Shown here in pieces: positions 21,449-33,109 of a stretch of DNA of 64,000 bases (within the stretch, counting starts at the first letter, position 1; every line of letters starts with the position of its first letter). The stretch is from Gaertneriomyces semiglobifer (lineage: Eukaryota; Chytridiomycota; Chytridiomycetes; Spizellomycetales; Spizellomycetaceae). Made by a program: the position numbers and the translations under genes. Location of the stretch: the NCBI GenBank assembly GCA_025558075.1, contig JAHLKF010000002.1:744001-808000 (forward strand), written 5' to 3'. The notes beneath the pieces are model-generated. The model ran no database searches and was not told the origin of the DNA. It saw nothing but the letters and a program-made list of their open reading frames with translations.

Positions 21449-23341
21449 ATGACGCCCACCACGGGGCCATCAACAAATAGAGCACGGCGTGAGCGCGAGA
21501 CGAAAGCGAAAGCTAAGGTTAAACAACCGAGAAAGGTCAATGGGGGAGCATCCTTCCTAATTGGATGGAGATTATCCGGAAAGCACGTACTGGTCGTGGG
21601 CGGAGGAAAAGAAGCGTCCGGCCGAGTGTTCTTCGCACTCGATGCAGATGCTCGGGTCTCCCTCGTATGTCCCACCAGTGGCTTGAATCCCGAAGTTGCT
21701 ACCCGCATCCACAATGGCGAAGTTGTTCACATTGATCGCGACTTTGTCGATGAAGACCTGGACGGCGTCGACATGGTTCTATCATGTATTGATGATCACC
21801 GAGAGTCCCGTCGTATTGCGTTGCTGGCTCGGGCTAAGCGCATCCCAGTCAACTGTGCAGACATTCCTGACCTATGCGACTTTTACTTCTTTGCACAGCA
21901 TAGGGACGGCCCGATCCAGTTCGGTGTGTCCACCAACGCTTGTGGCCCTAGGTTGGGGGCCAGATTAAGGGATATGCTAGCATCTGCATTGCCGGCGAAC
22001 GCGAGAGCAGCTGTGGAAAAAGTAGGCCAGCTTCGTGCGCGAGTGCGCGCCACCGATCCCAATCCAGAGAGTTGTGCAAAGCGCATGCGCTGGTTGAGTC
22101 AGCTGTGTGATTCCTGGTCGTTTGAAGAGATGGCTGCCTTGAACGATCATAAGATGAACGAAGCATTGGATGCGTATGAAAGAGGAGAGACCGCTAAACC
22201 GTCACGGCAAGAGTCATCACGGCACTCGAGTGCCGCCGGCCCTATATCTGGTTTATCCAACGCGGGTGCCAAACTTCTTGAAACTGCAAGTTCAGTTCCT
22301 GTGGTTGGTGGAGCCATTGATGCTATGGCCTCCTGGACCGGACAAGCCTGGTCCCTAACTACTAGTGTTGTGACGGCCACCACTAGCATTGCGTACAACA
22401 CTGTCGCCGGTACTGTAGATGTTACTTGGAGCTATGCTCATGCAGTTACGGAGACGTCAGCTCATTATGCCAGCGCGGTAAAGCGTACTCTGGAGACGGC
22501 GGTCGACAACGGTTTGCGAGCGCTTCCGGACGTTGCCTCTCAACCTCTTCGGACAACACTCAGCTACCTACCCCTACCTTTGCACATTGCCGCTCAACCG
22601 AAAGGTACTTTATCCCTCGTCGGCGCCGGTCCTGGCGACCCTGGGTTGCTTAGCGTTCGTGCCCATGATCTTCTCCGCACAGCGGACATGGTAATGTCTG
22701 ATCAGCTTGTTCCGCCGCAAATTATTGCCCTTATCCCACCAAGGCGACTACAATTCGTTCCGAAAAAGGCGGCTGGAAAGTCGGATGCCTCACAGGATAC
22801 AGCTAATCAAACTTGTCTTGCGGCGTTATCTCGCGGACTCAACGTTGTTCGACTCAAAGGAGGCGACCCCTTTTTATTTGGCCGTGGAGGAGAGGAGGTG
22901 ATCTACTTCACTAATCATGGTTATGAGGTGCAAGTTGTTCCTGGTATCAGTTCCTGCATTGCTGCTCCTGAAAGTGCCATGATCCCGGTGACCCACAGGG
23001 GTGTCGCGGACCAGGTACTTATCCTATCTGGTCGCGGCGAAGGGGGGGCATATCCTGATATTCCCAGTTTTTACGAGAAGAGAACTACGGTGATCCTCAT
23101 GGCCGTTGCTAGACTGGCAGACCTTGTAGAAAGGATGACGCAGAAAGGGTATCCCCAGCATCTCCCTGTTGCGGTTGTTGAGAAAGGTTGTTGGGGTGAT
23201 GAACATGAGCGTGTGATCAAAGGGACCCTGGAAAACATTTCTCTCATGGTCAAGGAGGCGAATGTAGGCGCGCCCGCATTATTGGTCGTTGGTGGCGCCG
23301 TTAATGCTTTGCAGGATCGAAAAGCTGGATCCCTGAATTGA
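21449..23341 (+). CDS. Siroheme synthase, Met8-Met1 fusion
   Basis: A bifunctional enzyme turning uroporphyrinogen III into siroheme, the cofactor of sulfite and nitrite reductases. Residues about 35-230 form the Met8 part: the NAD-binding VVGGGKEASGR and the Asp-containing CADIPDLCDF expected of precorrin-2 dehydrogenase/ferrochelatase. Residues about 390-630 form the uroporphyrinogen III C-methyltransferase, with LVGAGPGDPGLLS, RLKGGDPFLFGRGGEE and VVPGISSCIAAPESA. The linker of about 130 residues is hydrophobic and Thr/Ala-rich. The order matches bacterial CysG, while S. cerevisiae has separate MET8 and MET1. It is one uninterrupted exon of 630 codons. Loss of introns or transfer is conceivable but base usage looks like its neighbours. 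Confidence 0.93.
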   Translation: MTPTTGPSTNRARRERETKAKAKVKQPRKVNGGASFLIGWRLSGKHVLVVGGGKEASGRVFFALDADARVSLVCPTSGLNPEVATRIHNGEVVHIDRDFVDEDLDGVDMVLSCIDDHRESRRIALLARAKRIPVNCADIPDLCDFYFFAQHRDGPIQFGVSTNACGPRLGARLRDMLASALPANARAAVEKVGQLRARVRATDPNPESCAKRMRWLSQLCDSWSFEEMAALNDHKMNEALDAYERGETAKPSRQESSRHSSAAGPISGLSNAGAKLLETASSVPVVGGAIDAMASWTGQAWSLTTSVVTATTSIAYNTVAGTVDVTWSYAHAVTETSAHYASAVKRTLETAVDNGLRALPDVASQPLRTTLSYLPLPLHIAAQPKGTLSLVGAGPGDPGLLSVRAHDLLRTADMVMSDQLVPPQIIALIPPRRLQFVPKKAAGKSDASQDTANQTCLAALSRGLNVVRLKGGDPFLFGRGGEEVIYFTNHGYEVQVVPGISSCIAAPESAMIPVTHRGVADQVLILSGRGEGGAYPDIPSFYEKRTTVILMAVARLADLVERMTQKGYPQHLPVAVVEKGCWGDEHERVIKGTLENISLMVKEANVGAPALLVVGGAVNALQDRKAGSLN

Positions 23342-23653
23342 TGAGCTCGTCAGTACTGACACGGTGAGCACCTTCGGTGCAGCCTCCTGGGTCATGAGTT
23401 GACCTTATCAAGTGCTAGTGGATTTATCTCTATTATAGCTGAACAGCCGATCTCACAGAGTACTTTCCAGTCTAGGACAAACGGCTAGCGTAGGGCAGCC
23501 TATTTCTCGTCATCATTTTATAAGCTTAGGATGCCCAGCGTATAACGCCATGCAGTTTGCTGTATGCTCTACCTAAAAACATGCGAGGTAATCCATTCAC
23601 CTTACATCTTCACGTCTCTGCCTATGCACCGCATTGGCGCTCACATTTGATCA

Positions 23654-24265
23654 TCATTCTTCGTCATCACTGAAGTCGTCCTCGAAATCACTCCACCCAG
23701 AGTTATCATTTTTGGCTGCCAAATCGACAATCTTATGGGCACCTTCCTCATCCCCTCTCTCGATTTTCCGTAGATATGACCGTCGTTGCCTTTCGCTCAT
23801 GGAATCCAGCAGCCTTTGTCGTTCTTGTTCTTCTTGAAGCTTTTGCGCTGGAGTCTTTGGTGCAGAGTCCACGATTTCTGTGCTTTCTTGACACTTGGCA
23901 CAAACATCTTTCTGCTCAGCGCAGCCCCGGCAGAGGACATGGTATGCATCCGTGATTTTCTTCAATTGACAGTCTACGCATGTTTTGGGTTGCGTTAGCG
24001 GTTTGTACTGACCAATGGATGAGAGGTTAGAAACACGAATCATTTAAGGTACAATATTTATTTAAGATCATACCTTGTTCATGCGCTTTCGCCATTCTAC
24101 AATGTCATAACATCGTTGGCATAGTCCCTGTGTCGGTGATGTTGCCAGCTTCACAGCATGTGTATCTTTCTTGTTGGGCTTCCAAGCAAAAGAGTTTTGA
24201 TGCCGTTGTCGTTGCTTGCCTTGACCGGCCTTGCCCTTGGCGGAGGACACTTTACCACCAGCCAT
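23654..24265 (-). CDS. C9orf85-family zinc-ribbon-like protein
   Basis: A homologue of human C9orf85 (DUF2039), conserved but of unknown function. Two exons, 24074-24265 and 23654-24007, are joined by a 66-bp intron after EWRKRMNK. The N-terminus has the family's QRHQNSFAWKPNK, then four CxxC pairs (CQRC, CVDC, CRGC, CAKC) that likely bind zinc. The C-terminal half is a charged helix (QKLQEEQERQRLLDSMSERQRR) and an acidic tail ending DDEE. The start is set by the match to the family's basic N-terminus. It is divergent from BRD7/9, sharing a 167-bp promoter. Confidence 0.85.
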
Positions 24266-24432
24266 TATTATTGCGATCGAGTAAACTGCGTTGGACCAGC
24301 GTTGCGAAAAAAAGAATTCACGAACTTTGGATTCTTAAAATCAGATGCTGACACTCAGAAATTTTGGACGAGGCCATTCACCGACGATTTCGCGACCACT
24401 TTAACAGGAATCACATCCCTTGCATCTATGGA

Positions 24433-26186
24433 ATGAGCGAATCAGGTACGTAAATGATTCGGTGTCTTGTGTGTTGGCATCCTTGTCGTAACATGAATAC
24501 AGCTAGACCAAAGTTGAAGCTGTCGTTTAAGCCAGTATCATTAGCCTCAACCAGCCGACAGAATTCTGTTTCCCCTGGACATAAGAGTGACGATGACGCT
24601 GATGATAACGAGGATATGAGCCTTACCTCCGGGCGGTCGTCACGGGTTGGGTATCCCTCTTCGAATAATGACTTATCTGAGGATGAGATGGAGGACGACA
24701 CGGACTTGTCCAGTGTGACGCCCGTCAAACGAAGGCAGTCAGAGGCAATAACATCAATTGATCCCCGACGAGGAAAGTCAAAAAGCACACGTTTGCATTC
24801 CAAGCGACGATCAACGGTGACGCCGGGATTATGGAAGCCTAAAAAGAAGGGGCTTTATACCGTCCTGGACAAGCTCATCAGCGCACTGAAGCACAAGGAT
24901 CATTATGGCTTTTTTCTCGAACCAGTCGATACTTCCATTGTGAAAGACTATCTGACAGTCGTGAAAACTCCAATGGATTTAGGCACAATGGACATGAAAG
25001 TACAAAATCGACAATATCGTTCATGCGAAGCCTTCCTTTCGGACTTTGAGCTAGTGATCAAAAATGCGAAAACGTATAATCTACCACACACGATGTTCTA
25101 CAAGGCAGCTGATCGGTTGGGGTCGTATGGATTCAAACTGATTGACCGAGAGGCTGCTACGATTGAAGATAGGGTGCATGGTGGGCATATGCATAGTCTG
25201 AACGGCGAGGTAAACATGCGCTTTATATATTGGGCCATTGTGAACGTGCTAAACAAGACACGGGACAGTTGCCTAGCCTCAATAATGACAGTACGAAGGT
25301 TGAGGTCCGAAGGAGGAGCAAAAAGAGCAAGCAGACAGACGACTTGGAACACCAGATGGCGGAACAGTACGCGCCCGACGGCACTTTGCTCGGGGAGGAT
25401 GGTTCAACGGTCCCGCGTACACCGATCCCACCGGATTATTTGCCAGAGTCGTGGCATACACAGACAGAAATACCTACTTTTGGGGTGCGCGACTTTGGGC
25501 CGTATCAGTGGCGAATACAGCCACAAGCGGAAACGCATCCACTCCTGGTGCGAACCGTCTTTGGGGATGTTACAGGAGAAGCGTACGTCCGCAGCCTAGA
25601 AGCATTTGTACGACATTGCGGGCCACAGGTGAAGGACCGTGCCGCAGAGGTAGTTGATGACGTGACTCAAGGCGCCCGACAATTTATGCGAAAGGTTGAA
25701 GAACACTTATCGCATCCAAAAGAGCGAGAACGCGTATCAACTCCATGGGGCGATCTTGATGTCGAAGAACGGGTGAAGGAGCTGAGAGCGGAGGCAGATA
25801 CAACGAAGCGACGCGCCGAAGCGGAGGAGTACGGCAAACAAGGGGTCCTGGCACTAAGCAGTATCCTCATTCCAGCTGGACTTGGAATCAGTGATCCACA
25901 GCTTGCAATGGAAGTGCAGTCATCCAGCGTAGTAAACCTATTAGGGAACAACACTGAAGATATGAAGCATTGGTTGGAGAAGGCTTCTGACACAGTCTTG
26001 GCCGAACGGATAAGACGACGGTTATTACATCTGGTGCAGAAAGCGCCTGCCAAAGAGTTTGAACAACCAGTCCCTCGCAACCTTTCTATTGAAATGCTTC
26101 GAGCGTATGGACAGCGGATTGTGAACCCGCCTGTCTTTGGCGCCGGCGTGGCAGGTCTTTCAGCGGGTCTGAGTCGGAACCACTGA
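24433..26186 (+). CDS. Bromodomain protein of the BRD7/BRD9 family
   Basis: Resembles BRD7/BRD9, acetyl-lysine readers of SWI/SNF-class remodellers (PBAF and non-canonical BAF). Inferred exons are 24433-24445, 24503-25209 and 25269-26186; the first encodes only MSES. An acidic, Ser-rich N-terminus leads to a bromodomain at about 130-240. It has DHYGFFLEPVDTSIVKDYL, the PMDLGTM loop and a NAKTYN acetyl-lysine-binding Asn. The second half matches DUF3512 of this family, with FGVRDFGPY and MRKVEEHL stretches. The product is about 545 aa. The second intron was placed by phase and the LPSLNNDST continuation. Confidence 0.87.
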
Positions 26187-26800
26187 TTCGTAGCCATAAT
26201 TCGGTTGCCATGACAACATAACTTGTATATATTTTTGCTCCAATTGCGATCTTCACCTCGCTCGCACAGGACTTTGATCCAAACGACTGTGATGAGACGA
26301 ATCCCATCTGCCTCTAGCACCGAATCAAGCCTGGCTTGGTTCGACCTTCTCCCGACATTGCACTGCCGTTGGGGGAAGAGACGTGCGATGAGAGTAACAG
26401 AAGTGTATAGTTTTCAATCTGATGTCGCTTTGGGATGAAAGCATCCTGGCTAGTCCAACCACTGATCCTCGGACTGATACACCGCTTCTTGTGCAATCCT
26501 TGCAAACATAGTGCAGCATTGCAAGACAAGCGGTGACATCAAGCTGCGACAATAGTGGTGCAGCCATTGAAAACAACGTACCGCAATGCGAAAAGTGATG
26601 AACCTTTTGCTATTAAACCCAGCTCTTCGAAACTGGCTTTCTGACCACTGGTCGTTGGTCTATGAGAAGGAATTTTTGTTCTGAAACTCGCATTGCGCCT
26701 GGGTCATTTTATGGAGCGGATATTCCCAACCGCTGCTACGTTCAGTGGAATCTGGGTATATTTAATTACAATGATAATTATTCCAAAATTCGGTTTCCTC
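26187..26800. other. Intergenic region between convergent BRD7/9 and WDR59
   Basis: About 610 bp separating two stop codons. Short ORFs on both strands lack motifs. Probably 3' UTRs; no repeat or RNA gene recognised. Confidence 0.4.
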
Positions 26801-29800
26801 CTATGGTGCATCTTGCGATTCAGCGACTTGGCAGATGCAACCACATCCAGTGGGACATTCCACATTCCCACCTTCAAACCAATCTCGCATGTGGTTTGCG
26901 TGTCCACCATGATTGCAGACCAGACAGAAATGGCCCAAGCCGCGGGTCGGGAGACGACACATGATACATTTCGCACCATACCGCTTGCGTTCGCACCGCG
27001 GACAGTAAGAGTATGCAGGCACAAGGCGTGGAGTGTCCGAACGAGGACGCCCCCGCCCAACGCGAGCTGCGGTAAGGGGAGAAGAACAAACCGGGCACAC
27101 TGTGCCGAATTCTACACAAACATCGCGGTTAGGACGTTACATACATGCGAGGATTGTTCTCAAGCAGCAGCCGTACCAAGACCGGAGTGTCTCTTCCGAT
27201 CAACACCCATGAACTGGCCAATGCCGTTCTCAGCTACGAATTTCAGCACCTCCCCTCGCTTTTCGGCCAAGTTCCATTGTCCTAGCATGCTTGCATACCA
27301 CATTCGATGAGCTTCCTGCGACTTTGCTGTAAAAACATGTTTTTGGCCCATCTGTCGTTTGTCTACTTGGAGCAAATTTTCGGGAGCAGCAGCCGCAACT
27401 GGCTTCACAACCCACATCGTGACCCCCGCTGCCTCGGCAGCCTGTACATTAGCACCTGGCAACATCGAAGAACCGCGCTTGGTGGCGGGGTTGGTCAGAC
27501 CCATCACGACTTGCGCATATGATGTACCACTCCCTAGTCGGTCCGTATGTGACGAGGACTGGTCACCGTAGGTGGCTCCTGTCAGCCCACGGGACTCGTT
27601 AGATTGGATGCCACCAACGAAGGTGTCTCTTCGAGTGTTGCGTTGTGAATCACGGTCCAGCGAGCCTGAATCCTGACCGGCTGGCCGAAGGACAGCAGGG
27701 CGTCGTTCGCCCTTAGATGCCTCTGGCCATGCATATTGCGGTTGAATACCCATCTGCATAAGAAGCGCCTCTGCTTCCTGTATGCCACGGGAGGCATCAT
27801 GTGATTCCAGTGCGGGTCCACTGTGCCAAGGCCACGGGACTTTGAATACGCAGCTCAAGAGGCCCAACGTCTGCACATCGCCAATGCGTTCGAGATATTC
27901 AAACAGATTTCGGACAAGTCGGTGCCCGAAAGGATGATTCGCCCATTGAACGTTGTGCCACTTCCCACGCGTTTTTGCCTCGGGTATTTTCTGGAGGAAC
28001 AAATTTCCGTCTCGATCAATCTGCGTTTGATCCTTCATTGTTCCAACGCGTCTTCTTGCTCTCCTAGGTCTGACGAATGGGACTGCCTCTTTATCATCTT
28101 TGGCGGTCCAGCATTTGCCGACCAAGATCCCTGCCAGCGTCCATATTTTGGCCAGGTCCACACGCCCGCGTCTACATGCGGCTTGGCAGTTCTGGACGCA
28201 CACTTCCACTGGATCATCTCCTTGCAAAGTATATTCTGCAGCCAGCGCTTCACTCACCGGTAATAAGTCTCGAAGATCGCGGAGATATATCACGCTACCA
28301 TAATCTGCTGTCGAATGACCGTGGCTCCCTTGAGCGGCACTCTGTGCAACAGGTGATTCAGGGTCCATAAAAAGCTTATCTACCGGATTCTCCTTATCGA
28401 ATTCGCCCTCACTGCCAAACGGGTGACCACCCTCAATGGTAGATCCGAAGGATGGTCTCCCGCTGTCCACAGTGCCACGGCGTCCAATGCGTTCATCAAA
28501 GCTGCTTCCAACCTCACTGCCCAACTCGCTACCACTAACACTAGCGTCTGCGCTGGCACTCCGTCTGTGCTTCCGGATCAATTGTGGACTCGCAGGTCGT
28601 GCAACAGGAATTCTCATAGCATTAGGTGGAGAGCCATTATCCCCACGAAGCAGCCGAGCTGCAAATGATGATCTTGGGGACGGATCTGTAAACGGTGCTG
28701 CACTAAAATGAACCAGCTCCCTTTCACTTGTGGACGGAGTCGTAACAATGTTAGTTCGCTCGGGAAGCGGAATGTGATCCATCGGCCGACGCAGGAAGTC
28801 AACTGCCTTGGAAAGGGATTGATGATACCGATGGCGGGCTGAGACAGGAGCGATCGGAGATGGAAGATCGCGATCGCGATCCAGCGAAGTAGATGACGGC
28901 GTCAGCGGCGACATTGGTGACTTTGCCAAAGGACTGCTGATGTGGTTAGCCAAGGACATGGCCAACGGTGGAATCGCTTTTGGTGGACTACTCGATGCTT
29001 TCGGTTGGTGAGTGGCGAACCCTTGTGCAGTTGATGCAGATGCGTTAATGTTCGGAACTGGATTGCGAAACCTCTGCAGTTTGGCCAAAAAATCGGCCGA
29101 TGCATGCATAGGGACATCAGGTTGTGGACGCCAGAAAATATTGGACATGTGCTCTACATTATCATCCTCGGTGTCGTCGCTATCCATGAAGTAATCGGAT
29201 ATCCTTGGATCCGGAATCTCGCTGTCGGTATCTCCTGATAATGCGGGTTGAGGACGGGTTCGTTCGAAACGAGCGACATCCGGCACCACACTCCCGGTGA
29301 AAAACATCTTGGGATATTTTGACAATATAAAGGCCCTATAATTCTCGTAATGCGCATAAGATTCCGGATGGGTGGTAAAGTGTTCCGTGTGAACGACGGG
29401 CTGCTGTTTCCGCACTACGAAGCTGCGCGCCACGTATTGAGTTGTTGATGGATGAGGTAACGGTGAGAAAAAGTACACCAATTTGCCTAGATAACATCGG
29501 TTTAGTAATTGGCAAGTTACATGATGTGTGCATCGAACTCTCACCGCTGGGAGAGAATGTGGCACCCGATAACCGCGGGAAAGGAACATTTTTTTCTCTG
29601 CTTGCATCTGCAATGACTCCGGTGTCAGGAACCGCTCTCAGTCTTCCTGTTAGATTTGAAAAGCTAACCCCATCGTGAAGGTCGTCGATATCCGAATCGT
29701 CGGCATCGCCGAGAAAAGTAATGGAAGTTCCAATATCAGGTAGTTGTGGGATAGCCCCGTCCTCATCTTGAGGTGACAACCCAGCTGGCAGAATGCCGCT

Positions 29801-31642
29801 GGCGTTGCGGTTCAGAGGGGACACCATCGGAGATATATCACCAATCAGCGGTCGGGCCGGTCCGCCGTCCATATCGCCGTACAACAAGTACTTGATACAT
29901 GCCTCCAAACAGAACGAACCAGTTTTCGTGGCTGAATCCGCTATTTGGTTTAATGCTGTTGATAACTGCGCGCGATTCGCCATGGAAAGCGTCCCAGTTT
30001 TCTGAATTGCAAAAACGGGTGACGCTTTGTCGGGATACGCGCGTGGAAAGGTGATATCAACTCTAAGAAAAGCTGACGGCACATTCGCTAGCATGGATGG
30101 ACGTGAGGTGCCAACATCCGAGCCACGTTGTAGGGTAATGGTGCAAGTCCGGTGGTCTACGTTCAATTTTTCAAAGCGAACCGAGGGGTATCGTTTCGTT
30201 ACCATCACGATCTCTTCCTCCAAGCTCTTGGGTTCGGTAATGCAATTAACATCAAAATTTTCATCGTATGTTACCTGTGAATCCAGCCATTCGGCCGTCG
30301 ATTCTTCCAGTAGCGGCGGCGATGCCTGTGCGATAGGCAGGGAAGAACCATGACTGTATTCTTTCATTTCAGAAGGTTTACGTTGCACATACGAAGGCGG
30401 CGTTGCTCTAGAGGGTTGCGTCGGAAGCATAACCGGGCTGTATGTGGCCCTCGGATTTTGATCCATCGGCAAGGACACACCGAATGAAGCAACAGGCTCA
30501 AACACATAGTTGTCACTGATGTCGGGTAAATCATGAGAGACTTGGGTACCATTGTCGTGTCCAACAGCTTTCAAAACTTCGGGATCGATCGGCCATAAGC
30601 GCAAATGTTGATCCTTCGACCAAGTAATGAGTTGGAATGCTCTGTCATCGCCAAGGTCAGATTTGTCGCCTCTGACGCGCCAAACGAATTCACGGGGTAC
30701 ATCCGTATGTCCCTCAAAAGAATAAACCGGATTCTCCAGATCATCGCAACTCCATAAAAGTAAATTCGTGTCTTTTCGCTGAGGCATCGTGACAACTCCA
30801 TTTCCGAACGGTGTAAAACGAGCTCTCCACACCGGGGACCCGGTAACAATCTTTGCCTGATGTGTTTGCGGCCGCGTAATATCCCAAAACTTTACTTGCC
30901 GATCTTGACTGCAAGTTATGATCATATCCTCATGATTGCGGCTCCAGTCTATCCCGTAAATTTTCGTCATATGAGCAGTAATGAGTGTCATCGGAGTAGA
31001 GCCCCTTCGCATGTCCCAAATTTTCACATCCGTATCGTGCGAGGAAGCTAGAAGGTATTCGTTCAGCCTGTTAAACTTGACCTGCGTCGCGCCAGCGGTC
31101 CAAGCACAGAACGAAGTGGACGGTTTATCAGGAGGCTTCCGAAGATCCCAGAGATGGATATAGCTATCGTAACTACACGTGGCGAGTATATCCGGATGAA
31201 AAGGGCTCCAGTTTAAGTCTGAAACCGCGCGTTGATGACCACCGAGAATGTACTGAATGTGCTTGGACGAGGAATCTGAACCGGTTGGAGCGAGATTCCA
31301 CACCAATGTCTTCTGGTTCGAGGTGGTAGCAATCCAATGATGCCGAGATTTGTGCGGATTCCATTGAACGTCTGTGACTTCCCAGTTCGTCATGTGATGG
31401 ATGACCCGCGGCGGATCATATGGATTTTCCAGGTCAACGATGTAAAGGCCCCGTTTGGCAGCTAACACCACCTCGCGACCATTGGGAGATATAGATAGCG
31501 AGGTCACTGGCTGGTCCAGATGAACAGCGTGGGACTGGTACATTGTCGTACCCGCATGGGAAAGTGCCTGAGTTTGTTGCGATGAGACCTCGTTTGAGGA
31601 AGTGAGAGACTGGCCGGAGACGGTTCGTTGATGCGCGGCCAT
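26801..31642 (-). CDS. WDR59/Sea3-type GATOR2 (SEA complex) subunit
   Basis: Encodes WDR59, a GATOR2 subunit that opposes GATOR1 and so promotes TORC1 activity at the lysosome or vacuole. Exons are 29545-31642, 27177-29486 and 26801-27111. The N-terminal beta-propeller (about residues 40-340) has WNPHKSRHHWIATTS, LNWSPFHPDILATCSYD and IDWSRNHEDMIITCSQD. An RWD domain follows (LEEEIVMVTKRYPSVRF). The long second exon carries ATFSPSGKLVYFFS and an extended Ser-rich region. The C-terminus is a Cys/His-rich RING-like module (CPVCSSPL, CPRCERKRYG, CIMCRLP, HFCLVCNHGGH). Intron 29487-29544 with a GTGAGA donor was preferred over a nested 34-bp alternative because it restores a natural FSPSGKLV. The product is about 1,570 aa. 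Confidence 0.92.
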
Positions 31643-31927
31643 GGCAATCAAAGAACAATGATCTACGCTACATAGCACTAGGAAGACTTCGCGGCGCCAA
31701 GCTCTGTCTCATTCATCCAAGCCGCGAAAGTAGGTTCTTTAGCTGAGAGTACGACGACCTTCAAATTCAGAACTTGTGGGCCTCGGTGCCAGAGTTCATT
31801 ACCATTTGTTATCGGTAACAAATGAATATTGATAACACTTTATTAATTACATGAAGTGTCTTGACCACTTCTCCGAACACTCGAAGTTGCTGAATAAGGC
31901 TTGGACTTGTTTCTGGGGTAAAAGGCA
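31643..31927. promoter_or_regulatory. Divergent promoter between WDR59 and CINP
   Basis: A 285-bp gap between opposite start codons. It holds an inverted repeat with 9-bp arms (CATTTGTTA at 31803-31811, TAACAAATG at 31816-31824) and nearby GATAA-type motifs (GTTATC at 31808-31813, GATAAC at 31831-31836) of the kind bound by fungal GATA factors. Function is inferred. Confidence 0.35.
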
Positions 31928-32660
31928 ATGAGCGGTGCTCAAGCTGGTCTCAGCGTCAAGGTTGCTACCATATGGAATGGGTACGAGTTAGGAGCGTTGT
32001 TGTTGGCTTCCCTGACTAACAATCTTTGAACTCTGAATGAAAAGGCTCCAAACGTGGCAATCGAAATCTCTAGATTGCGAGGATGCGTTGACCGCGCTCG
32101 TAAAGGCCGATGGTAGAAATGGATAGTTCTTGTGCTATCGCATTGCTTTTCGTACTTACCAACTGGGCATGCAGCATCCAGAGGCAAAATCCTCAGAGTT
32201 CAGAGCCTATTAGCTGACAGTAAGTGTTTCTTACTCATATTCCCAGAGATGCTCTCCTCAATTGATGGAACGGACAGTGCGGCAGCTATTAGAGCAGATG
32301 CATGCCTGTAGGAAGCAGATGCTGGTTGCCATTGAGGAGCTTGATATCGACACATCACAGGTCATTATGTGCCGTGCGTGTTGAACCAAAGGGATACCGC
32401 CGACCGCTGACAACTCACTTGTGTATTTGCAGCCCCACTGGTTTTCTAGTGTGATAATGACGGCTGAAATATGCACGGCGTTGGAGCAAGATTACTGCAT
32501 GAAAGAATGCTTCGTATCCACCATTTCATCACGTCGAGAACTCATGTCAAGCCAAGAGATTAACGCGACGCTGGCGGTCTGGCACCGCTCACCGTACTTG
32601 GATGTGAAAAGTCTGGATCATTATCATGATCTAGTTCAGCGAATGCCGCTGCCCAGCTAA
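31928..32660 (+). CDS. CINP homologue (CDK2-interacting protein family)
   Basis: Resembles CINP, which in animals binds CDK2 and ATRIP and has been linked to replication, checkpoint and ribosome assembly. Five exons are inferred: 31928-31980, 32045-32112, 32175-32219, 32278-32360 and 32433-32660, totalling 477 nt and 158 aa. Key matches are TIWNGLQTWQSKSLDCED near the start, a central helix MRQLLEQMHACRKQM, PHWFSS, and the C-terminal FVSTISSRRELMSSQE with LAVWHRSPYLD. The third intron was set to 58 bp (acceptor GGACAG) because the nearer CCCAG would give a 27-bp intron and wrong phase. The gene is invisible as one ORF. Confidence 0.78.
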
Positions 32661-32809
32661 TGGCGTCACCTGGCAATGACCATATACCAGCGCGGTTAGG
32701 CTGTGCATGCGGGACGAGACATTGTCTGACAATCGGGCGAGACTTTAGAGATGCGTTTTTGACACTGCTATATATTATACGACTTCGGAAACACGGTCTA
32801 CGTTGCCAT

Positions 32810-33109
32810 CTACCCTCTTCCAGAGAATCCCGCCTTGTGCGTCTGTGACTTGCCAGTTCCTGCGGTTGCTTGGGGCTTTTGGTTTGGTGGGTATTCGCTG
32901 GGGTCGGTGTGTGCAGGGCGAGAAGTTGACTTGGATGCTGTGGACCGGTGGCCACAATAAGCCAAGTTAATCACCTGAGCTGGACTCTAACTGAACTCGC
33001 AAATAGACTTACCGGAAGCAGATGGGTGTTTACCTCCAGGCTTAGTAGTCATATGCTCATCTGCGTCGCGACCACCATCAGAGGGTATGTTCTCGTTACG
33101 CGCGGACAT
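32810..33109 (-). CDS. Small hydrophilic protein, unknown
   Basis: Two inferred exons, 33013-33109 and 32810-32937, encode about 74 residues starting MSARNENIPSDGGRDADEH and ending GFSGRG. The intron has a consensus GTAAGT donor and CACAG acceptor. The protein is rich in Ser, Gly, Pro, Lys and His, has no hydrophobic segment and is probably disordered. Similar composition is seen in small stress proteins, but no family match is claimed. Evidence for expression is lacking; the case rests on the clean splice sites and the start. Confidence 0.4.

Noticed and set aside
21449..23341. Recent bacterial transfer of siroheme synthase
   Set aside because: Base composition and context look like the neighbours, and fused or multi-domain versions occur in fungi; nothing in the sequence demands transfer.
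29487..29520. 34-bp intron in WDR59
   Set aside because: An overlapping 58-bp intron with a better GTGAGA donor gives the natural FSPSGKLV and a normal length.
32220..32246. 27-bp intron in CINP
   Set aside because: Too short and wrong phase; the acceptor at 32277 restores the helix in frame.
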